From: a virus
IMG/VR virus record: IMGVR_UViG_3300029309_000019
Coordinates: 1 to 56,315 of that record
Length of the DNA: 56,315 nucleotides
Strand: one strand, 5' to 3'
Shown: positions 51,237 through 56,315 of the stretch, in pieces
Layout: every line of letters starts with the position of its first letter
Position numbering within the stretch: the stretch's first letter is position 1
The notes under the pieces: generated by a model
What the model saw: the letters and a program-made list of their open reading frames with translations, nothing else
Database searches by the model: none
Told to the model about the DNA's origin: nothing
Position numbers and translations under genes: made by a program

Positions 51237-51323
51237 ATGAAAAAAATTTGTAACTTAATTAAAATGTTAACTTTTGGAAAAGTGTGTTTAGGACACTGCT
51301 GTTCTAGTAACTGTGAGAGATAA
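51237..51323 (+). CDS. Cysteine-rich mini-peptide, 28 aa
   Basis: MKKICNLIKMLTFGKVCLGH then CCSSNCER: five cysteines in 28 residues (positions 5, 17, 21, 22, 26), with a short hydrophobic/basic N-terminus. It starts 3 bp after the barrel gene, and its TAA overlaps the next ATG (TAATG at 51323). Too short for a standard signal peptide plus mature domain. Perhaps a membrane-associated or metal-binding peptide. Function unknown. Confidence 0.5.
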   Translation: MKKICNLIKMLTFGKVCLGHCCSSNCER

Positions 51324-51601
51324 TGGCAACTGAGATAAGCAAAGAAACAAAACTAAAATTAAGTTTAGAAACTATAATAGCTATAGGTTTTGTGTTAGTA
51401 ACAATGACTGGTATGTGGTTTACATTGAAAGCTGAAATACAAGAGGCAAAAGAATTACCTGAGCCACCACCAGCAGAAGTTACACGAATGGAGTTTGATA
51501 TGAAAGACCAGCTTGTGCGTCAAACAATAATGACTACACAAGAGGATGTGAAAGAAATCAAGGAGACACTAGAAAAAATAGAACGAAAGATTTATCAATA
51601 A
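51323..51601 (+). CDS. Single-TM protein with coiled-coil tail, holin/spanin-like candidate, 92 aa
   Basis: A short basic N-terminus, one transmembrane span (TIIAIGFVLVTMTGMWFTL, residues about 17-35), a Pro/Glu linker (KELPEPPPAEV) and a long charged helix (EDVKEIKETLEKIERKIYQ). N-terminal anchor plus periplasmic-style coiled coil is the plan of inner-membrane spanins and some holins. The stop and the next ATG overlap (TAATG at 51601). The lysis role is an inference. Confidence 0.55.
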   Translation: MATEISKETKLKLSLETIIAIGFVLVTMTGMWFTLKAEIQEAKELPEPPPAEVTRMEFDMKDQLVRQTIMTTQEDVKEIKETLEKIERKIYQ

Positions 51602-51939
51602 TGTGGAAATACTTTGGAACCTATTTATTAGTATTATTTTTCTTGGCTCTCTCGCATATTGCTTCATGTCAGGTGACAGCGATTCATTTTAACGCTGGCT
51701 TTAACGCTCATAATGATGTTGAGTGGTTTGATGAGTTAGTGGATTGTGAAAAAGAAAGCAAGACCATTGATGGTAATGACAATCAAAAAAAGTACACGAT
51801 AGCAGTTGTACCTACTATAATTGTGTTTGATGAAGGAGAAGAGGTGAAAAGATTTCAAGCAGACCTAAGTTTTAAAATGGTAGCTACTGAAAAAGATGTG
51901 CAGGATTATATTGATGAATTAATAATGAGTAAATTTTAA
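51601..51939 (+). CDS. Thioredoxin-fold lipoprotein lacking the CxxC, 112 aa
   Basis: N-terminal hydrophobic signal ending IASC (lipobox, Cys23), so probably a lipoprotein. The mature part follows the thioredoxin order: a strand VTAIHFNAGFN where Trp-Cys-x-x-Cys would normally occur, a helix, then YTIAVVPTIIVFDEGEEVKR, which matches the cis-proline 'v.(V/I)PT...f..g..v.r' region, and a final helix. The catalytic CxxC is absent (HFNAGFNAHND), so it cannot be a standard oxidoreductase. It may be a structural or protein-binding module in the periplasm or outer membrane. One-base overlaps with both neighbours. Confidence 0.65.
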   Translation: MWKYFGTYLLVLFFLALSHIASCQVTAIHFNAGFNAHNDVEWFDELVDCEKESKTIDGNDNQKKYTIAVVPTIIVFDEGEEVKRFQADLSFKMVATEKDVQDYIDELIMSKF

Positions 51940-53795
51940 TGAACAACTTTACTAAATTTTTATACGCTTTTATAATATTTATAGTATTTACTATTTCTAT
52001 TTCTTTTGGACAATGCCCTCCAAGTACATGGAGTTTAAATGTAACTATAAATCCTGACCAGTATCCAGAAGAGACATCATTTTATGTTTTGAACTTAGGT
52101 GGTGACACTATTTTTCAAGGGGGCCCTTTTGAAAATATAGTAGATTATCAACCTCAATATATTAGCTCCTGTGTACCAATAGATAGTTTTATATTAGTTT
52201 TAAAAGATGAATATGGTGATGGTATGGCTGGTAGTTTATGGGGCGGTAATGATGGCTCTGTATACATAGAACAATGTGGCGATACAATTTGGCAACTAGA
52301 CACACCAGACTTTGGTTATGAAATATACGATACAATATATACTTCTGGATGCCCTCCTCCCGCACCAATATATGGTTGCATGGATGAAAACTTTTTAGAG
52401 TTTTTACCAGTGGCAACAGTTGATACTGGTATGTGTGTTACACCAAAACTATTTGGTTGCACTGATTCACTAGCTTTTAACTACGATTCTACAGCTAATA
52501 TAGATGAATATATAGATAGCTGTGCACATGAACTAGAATTAACCGACCTAGCTGGAAATGGTTGGGCTGGTTCTACACTGAAATTATATCAAGCAACAAA
52601 CATAGTACCTCCGTTTAATTATGAAGATATTGGTACATACACATTAATAGATGGTTTTGATACGACTTTCTTTATAAACCTAGCAGCAGATTATCCTGTC
52701 AAAGCAGTATTTGAAATTACACAACAATCAGACTTCACAGCAGTACAATGTGGATTTAGCTTGTACTCTGAAGATTATGTAGCTATAGATATAGAAGGTG
52801 GATTTGTAAATCCTATACCACCATTCTTGCCAATCATGGCAGAACCATACTGTGGTAACACTTGTATAGAAAGAACATATGGCTGTATAGACAGCTTAGC
52901 AGTAAATTATAACGACACAGTAAATACAGATGATGAAACTTGCTATTATAATCCAGGGTGTACTAATCCAATTTATTTGGAGTACAATGCGCTTTATGAC
53001 TACGATGATGGTTCGTGTGCTACGTTGGTTGCATACGGATGCATGGACTCAACTGCATTTAATTACGACCCTTTGGCTAACGTGGAGCTACCTGGCTCTT
53101 GTATTGCTGTCGTAGAGGGCTGTATGGACGATGGTGCATTTAATTACAATATAAACGCTAATGTTGATGACGGAAGCTGTATACCTCTTATATTTGGCTG
53201 TATAGAGCCGTCTGCATTTAATTACTGTGATACATGTAATACAGACAATGGTAGCTGTATAGACGTTGTAAATGGCTGTATGGACAGTTTAGCACTAAAC
53301 TACAATCCTTTAGCAAATGTAGATAATGGTTCTTGTATATTACCATTGGCGGGCTGCACTGATGTAACTGCAGTTAATTATAATGTTAATGCTAACATAC
53401 CTGACAGTAGCTGTTACTATGAGTCTGGTTGTTATGCTACAGTACCGTATTACATTCCTAATGCTTGTTTTGAATGGGTTATAGATATAGACCCTTATTG
53501 TTGTGATGACAGTTGGGATAACACATGTTATGACTTATATAATTATTGCCAAGATGGATGGTCGGGGCCAGTAAGCGTTGACATGTATAAGAGAACTAAA
53601 TATATACCTTATCCAAACCCAACAAGAGACTACGTAAACTTTACTGAATTAGTAGATGTATTGGTTATAGATAATTTAGGTAAGAACCATAAGTTATATA
53701 AGAATACTAAAAGAATAAAATTAGATAAAGGAATAAACTATATAAAAGTTTCAAACAATAAATTAAGTTTTACTACTATAATAATTGTACAGTAG
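51939..53795 (+). CDS. Secreted DGSC-repeat protein with T9SS sorting domain, 618 aa
   Basis: A Sec signal peptide (LYAFIIFIVFTISISFGQ, cleaved after about residue 25) is followed by a beta domain, then nine copies (residues about 145-490) of a ~22-residue repeat like EGCMDDGAFNYNINANVDDG then SC, several containing the acidic DDGSC motif. A second beta domain lies between repeats 2 and 3. The C-terminus (about 557-618) is a type A T9SS sorting domain: PYPNPTRDYVNF, VLVIDNLGKNHKLY, IKLDKGINYIKVSNNKLSFT. T9SS exports proteins across the outer membrane of Bacteroidota and removes this domain on anchoring. A phage gene encoding a T9SS cargo is unusual. The same repeats occur in the tail hub (27250-34770). 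Possible roles: receptor decoy, superinfection exclusion, biofilm or surface change. Confidence 0.85.
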   Translation: MNNFTKFLYAFIIFIVFTISISFGQCPPSTWSLNVTINPDQYPEETSFYVLNLGGDTIFQGGPFENIVDYQPQYISSCVPIDSFILVLKDEYGDGMAGSLWGGNDGSVYIEQCGDTIWQLDTPDFGYEIYDTIYTSGCPPPAPIYGCMDENFLEFLPVATVDTGMCVTPKLFGCTDSLAFNYDSTANIDEYIDSCAHELELTDLAGNGWAGSTLKLYQATNIVPPFNYEDIGTYTLIDGFDTTFFINLAADYPVKAVFEITQQSDFTAVQCGFSLYSEDYVAIDIEGGFVNPIPPFLPIMAEPYCGNTCIERTYGCIDSLAVNYNDTVNTDDETCYYNPGCTNPIYLEYNALYDYDDGSCATLVAYGCMDSTAFNYDPLANVELPGSCIAVVEGCMDDGAFNYNINANVDDGSCIPLIFGCIEPSAFNYCDTCNTDNGSCIDVVNGCMDSLALNYNPLANVDNGSCILPLAGCTDVTAVNYNVNANIPDSSCYYESGCYATVPYYIPNACFEWVIDIDPYCCDDSWDNTCYDLYNYCQDGWSGPVSVDMYKRTKYIPYPNPTRDYVNFTELVDVLVIDNLGKNHKLYKNTKRIKLDKGINYIKVSNNKLSFTTIIIVQ

Positions 53796-53798
53796 AAG

Positions 53799-54122
53799 AT
53801 GAGTAAAAGTAAATACTATTATGATTACACAAGAAATATGAGTAACGAACAAATACAAAAAATTTGCACAGAAGAATGTGATTGTGTGGAAAATAAAAAT
53901 AAATTAATTGACATATTCAAAGATGACAATAATTATAATGAAAAATCTATTGTAGGATTTATAGCATTTGCTATCATGATTTTTGTTATATTTGTAGATG
54001 TGATTACTGGTTTCTTTGGAAAGGACTTAGTTATAAAAGAATTTGTATATAATTCATTTGTGGTTATAGTTTTAGGTTCTTTTGGAATCAGTGGAGTAGA
54101 AAAAATATTTAATAAAAAATAA
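53799..54122 (+). CDS. Two-TM protein, holin candidate, 107 aa
   Basis: A hydrophilic N-terminus with ICTEECDCVENKNK, then two hydrophobic spans (VGFIAFAIMIFVIFVDVITG, about residues 52-71, and EFVYNSFVVIVLGSFGISGV, about residues 81-100) and a basic end (EKIFNKK). Size, two spans and location near the DUF5675 gene fit a class II holin. The cysteine-bearing soluble N-terminus is unusual. No direct evidence. Confidence 0.55.
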   Translation: MSKSKYYYDYTRNMSNEQIQKICTEECDCVENKNKLIDIFKDDNNYNEKSIVGFIAFAIMIFVIFVDVITGFFGKDLVIKEFVYNSFVVIVLGSFGISGVEKIFNKK

Positions 54123-54123
54123 A

Positions 54124-54531
54124 ATGGCAAAATTAAATGTATCTTTGACATTAACTTCTACAGATATACTACCTGGAGAATTAAGCTTTACAGAGACAGA
54201 TGAAATCACTGTTACTGGTGTAACTAGTGGATTTGGTACTACTGATGCTCCTGTATCAGGTGGTTCAATAACTCACATAAACTCTGTATCTTTTGCTGGT
54301 ACGAATAAGAAAGCTTATATTTATCTAAAGCATACAGGATTAAAAGGAGATGGTACTACAACCTCAACTGACAACTTAAATGTTTATGATGATGATGATA
54401 AAGCTATCGCTATCTTAGCTCCAGGTGAGTTTTTGTTTTTACCAGTTCAGGATAATAATGACGTTGCTGTTCGTTCAGCTAGTGGTTCTAACACTATTCA
54501 GGTAGAGTTCTTTTTTGTTGAAGCAGACTAA
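54124..54531 (+). CDS. Virion structural protein, first of a tandem pair, 135 aa
   Basis: MAKLNVSLTLTSTDILPGEL, then AYIYLKHTGLKGDGTTTSTD and a closing LAPGEFLFLPVQDNNDVAVR / VEFFFVEAD. Highly similar in layout to the next gene: matching MAK start, YLKHTG motif, LAPGEF motif and FFVEA end. Such proteins recur in phage particles as tail or decoration subunits. It starts 1 bp after the preceding stop. Confidence 0.65.
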   Translation: MAKLNVSLTLTSTDILPGELSFTETDEITVTGVTSGFGTTDAPVSGGSITHINSVSFAGTNKKAYIYLKHTGLKGDGTTTSTDNLNVYDDDDKAIAILAPGEFLFLPVQDNNDVAVRSASGSNTIQVEFFFVEAD

Positions 54532-54544
54532 TTAAAATAATAAA

Positions 54545-54985
54545 ATGGCAAAATTTTCGGTAAATTTATCAATAAGAAGCACAGAGCTTTTTTCTAATCA
54601 AGATGTTGTTATATCTGAAAGCGACACTCTTACTGCTGGTGGAGACGTTGTTGGATATGGTAAACTTGTTGTACCTTCTGGTAATGCGCATGGCTCAGCA
54701 ATACCAGTAAACGTTGCAGATAGTTTTTCAGCTAAATCTTACGTATATCTAAAACACACAGGATTTGATGGTGATGGCTCTACAGCTACATCTCTTAATA
54801 TTCTTGTATTCAATAGCGCTAGTACAAAAATTCAGTTTGCTACATTAGCTCCAGGTGAGTTCATGATTCTTCCTTATATAGGAGGTGGAGACTTTACAGA
54901 CATCAATGTTTGTACATCTGACGCTTCTGGTTCAGCTACTACTGACCAAGCAACACTTGAGTACTTCTTTGTAGAAGCAGCGTAG
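54545..54985 (+). CDS. Virion structural protein, second of a tandem pair, 146 aa
   Basis: MAKFSVNLSIRSTELFSNQD, SYVYLKHTGFDGDGSTATSL, TLAPGEFMILPYIGGG and LEYFFVEAA align by eye with the 135-aa neighbour, indicating a duplicated gene pair. Divergence is greatest in the first third and near the C-terminal turn. It ends 1 bp before the DUF5675 gene. Likely virion component. Confidence 0.65.
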   Translation: MAKFSVNLSIRSTELFSNQDVVISESDTLTAGGDVVGYGKLVVPSGNAHGSAIPVNVADSFSAKSYVYLKHTGFDGDGSTATSLNILVFNSASTKIQFATLAPGEFMILPYIGGGDFTDINVCTSDASGSATTDQATLEYFFVEAA

Positions 54986-54986
54986 T

Positions 54987-55457
54987 ATGGAGCTTGAGGT
55001 ATTAAGATTTAGCTCTCAGTCAGATTGTACTAACGGTTTACTTTTTGAAGTAACAGATTTAGGTAAAAGATTTTTGTGCTATACTTTGGAGGATGAACAT
55101 AGAGCTTCCAAGGTTAAGGGAGAGACAAGAATACCAGAAGGTAGATATGAAATCAAACTTCGTAAGGAAGGTGGTTTTCATTCTCGTTACGAGAAAAAAT
55201 ATGCAGGAATGCATAAAGGTATGTTACATGTTCAGGATGTTCCAGGGTTTGAATGGATACTAATCCACACAGGTAACACTGATGAACATACCGCAGGATG
55301 TTTGCTTGTTGCTGATACACAACAAAATAACATCATTGTAAAAGATGGATTTATTGGTCAATCAGTAAATGCATACAAAAGAATATATCCTCCTATAGCT
55401 GAGGCTATAGAAAATAATGAGGATGTCTATATAACGTATATAGACTACGATTTGTAA
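54987..55457 (+). CDS. DUF5675 family protein, possible lysis-related enzyme, 156 aa
   Basis: MELEVLRFSSQSDCTNGLLF, then CYTLEDEHR, IPEGRYEIKLRKEGGFHSRY and VPGFEWILIHTGNTDEHTAG then CLLV. This is the DUF5675 pattern (YTLED, (I/T)(A)IP.G.Y, VP.f..i.iH.GN...(D/H)T.GC). The His and the GC Cys recall the catalytic His/Cys of L,D-transpeptidases, so a cell-wall role is a reasonable hypothesis, supported by its place at the end of the late genes after a holin-like gene. The family itself has no established function that I know. Confidence 0.75.
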   Translation: MELEVLRFSSQSDCTNGLLFEVTDLGKRFLCYTLEDEHRASKVKGETRIPEGRYEIKLRKEGGFHSRYEKKYAGMHKGMLHVQDVPGFEWILIHTGNTDEHTAGCLLVADTQQNNIIVKDGFIGQSVNAYKRIYPPIAEAIENNEDVYITYIDYDL

Positions 55458-55508
55458 GATAACTTTCCTCCGTGTTATTCAACATGGTTTGTTTTGTTGT
55501 TTGATGAG

Positions 55509-55540
55509 GGAGCCTCGTTTTGCGGGGCTTCTTTTTTTTT
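55509..55540 (+). terminator. Rho-independent terminator at the end of the late genes
   Basis: GGAGCCTCG (55509-55517), loop TTTTG, CGGGGCTTC (55523-55531), then nine T residues. A 9-bp stem with two G-U pairs, about 50 bp after the DUF5675 stop. The loop supplies the TTTG of the next promoter. Confidence 0.85.
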
Positions 55541-55549
55541 GTATATTTG
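55519..55549 (+). promoter_or_regulatory. Bacteroidota-type promoter overlapping the terminator
   Basis: TTTG (55519-55522, in the terminator loop), 19 bp, TATATTTG (55542-55549), 25 bp before the ATG at 55575. The -33 box lies in the loop and the T tract forms most of the spacer, so terminator and promoter share DNA. Confidence 0.75.
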
Positions 55550-55574
55550 CATTGAACAACAAATTTAATTCAAG

Positions 55575-56315
55575 ATGAAAGAGTACGGAAAAAGAATCCG
55601 ATTATCCCCTGAAGAAGTACAATTAGTTGAAAATCATAGACTTACAAAAAACGTAGGTATAATTGGAGACACACATGAACCCTTCTGTCATCCAAGGTAC
55701 AGAGATTTTTGTTACGAAGTTTTTAACAGGTTTGCCTGTGGAACTATAGTTCACATAGGAGATGAGGTAGATAATTCTGCTCTGTCATACCATGAGAAGA
55801 TGGCTGAGATGCCTAACGCAGAGAGCGAAGCAGAAAAAGCTCAGAGAGCTATGGAGAGATGGTATGCAACCTTTCCAGATGTTATGGTATGTGTGGGAAA
55901 TCATTCAGCTTTACCTTTTCGCCAGGCTACCACAGCAGGAATACCTAAAAGATTTATGAAGTCTTACGAGGAGATATGGAATGCTCCTAAAGGATGGAAG
56001 TGGGAAATGGAATGGGAGATAGATAATGTTTTATATACTCATGGTACAGGTTCTGCTGGACAAAATGGAGCTAGAAATAGAGCTATAGCTAACAGACAAT
56101 CCACTGTTATAGGACATCTACACTCTTTTGGAGGTGTATCTTACATGGCATCTAGAAATGATATTATATTCGGCCTCAATGTTGGATGCGGAATATCTGT
56201 AGACCATATGGCCTTTTCATATGGTAAGGTGTTTCCAAAGAAACCAACGTTAGGATGTGGTGTTGTTCTAGATGAAGGAAGGACGGCTATATTTATACCT
56301 ATGAATTTAGGAACA
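55575..56315 (+). CDS. Metallophosphoesterase, partial (cut by window edge)
   Basis: Frame open from the ATG at 55575 to the right edge (247 codons, no stop). All calcineurin-like phosphoesterase motifs are present in order: GIIGDTHEP (residues about 28-36), VHIGDEVDN (about 59-67), CVGNHSAL (about 106-113), YTHGTGSAG (about 154-162) and VIGHLHSFGG (about 178-187). These supply the Asp, Asn and His ligands of a two-metal site. Substrates of phage members of this family vary (nucleotides, DNA ends or phosphoproteins), and none can be deduced here. It starts a new transcription unit directly after the late-gene terminator, suggesting expression at a different time from the virion genes. Confidence 0.85.
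   Translation, partial: MKEYGKRIRLSPEEVQLVENHRLTKNVGIIGDTHEPFCHPRYRDFCYEVFNRFACGTIVHIGDEVDNSALSYHEKMAEMPNAESEAEKAQRAMERWYATFPDVMVCVGNHSALPFRQATTAGIPKRFMKSYEEIWNAPKGWKWEMEWEIDNVLYTHGTGSAGQNGARNRAIANRQSTVIGHLHSFGGVSYMASRNDIIFGLNVGCGISVDHMAFSYGKVFPKKPTLGCGVVLDEGRTAIFIPMNLGT

Noticed and set aside
53985-53995. TATATTTG inside the two-TM gene as a promoter
   Set aside because: The nearest upstream TTTG is only about 16 bp away and the site is within a coding membrane segment.

Overview
The window is one contiguous stretch of an AT-rich tailed-phage genome that infects, or is carried by, a member of the Bacteroidota, probably an aquatic Flavobacteriia-like host. The host call rests on five things seen in the sequence. 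(i) At least six promoters have the Bacteroidota architecture TTTG (or GTTG)-N19/20-TAnnTTTG. (ii) Start codons follow A/T-rich leaders with no clear Shine-Dalgarno. (iii) One gene product ends in a type IX secretion (T9SS) sorting domain. (iv) Two proteins carry the 'GCxD..A.NYn..A..DdGSC' repeat typical of Bacteroidota surface proteins. (v) The tail hub protein contains a SprB-like repeat. No integrase, tRNA, CRISPR array or insertion sequence was found. Both ends cut through genes.

Layout. 1-3922 (minus strand) is a tightly packed block of 16 small genes of unknown function, several with 1-4 bp start/stop overlaps and two encoding tiny membrane peptides. 3923-4986 has no credible gene. It is strikingly rich in CTAG, with many short hairpins whose stems contain CTAG, and ends in a minus-strand terminator. 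4989-8300 (minus strand) is an operon driven by an almost leaderless promoter: one 502-aa protein of unknown function followed by ten mini-proteins, nearly all very lysine/arginine-rich, then a triple 22-bp repeat. 8454-10867 (plus) holds seven small genes including a zinc-ribbon protein, a winged-helix (RepL-like) protein, a protein with two GroES-like halves and a small protein just upstream of the packaging genes. 10897-11982 (minus) is a single virion-like gene insulated by a bidirectional terminator.

12072-48263 (plus) is the morphogenesis region: large terminase (TTG start), portal, acidic scaffold-like protein, major capsid protein, head-associated and fibre-like proteins, connector/ring proteins, a 2506-aa tail hub/stabilisation protein (P22 gp10 type N-terminus plus surface-protein repeats), and three internal/ejection proteins, the last 3189 aa with an HExxH metallopeptidase motif. 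This set, with no tape measure or sheath, indicates a podovirus-like particle whose gene order resembles crAss-like and Cellulophaga podoviruses. The relationship is inferred, not computed.

48305-54985 encodes more virion/fibre proteins and, in the middle, an unusual envelope cassette: an exported probable outer-membrane barrel, a 28-aa cysteine-rich peptide, a single-TM protein, a thioredoxin-fold lipoprotein without the CxxC, a T9SS-sorted repeat protein and a two-TM holin-like protein. A DUF5675 protein (possible lysis role) follows, then a terminator with an overlapping promoter and the start of a metallophosphoesterase gene.

The most interesting reading is that the phage uses its host's own surface-protein vocabulary twice: in the virion tail (SprB-like and DGSC repeats) and in a secreted protein addressed to the host T9SS. 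That would fit receptor mimicry, superinfection exclusion or host-surface remodelling. The CTAG hairpin region and the poly-lysine mini-protein operon are the other two stretches that look least explained.
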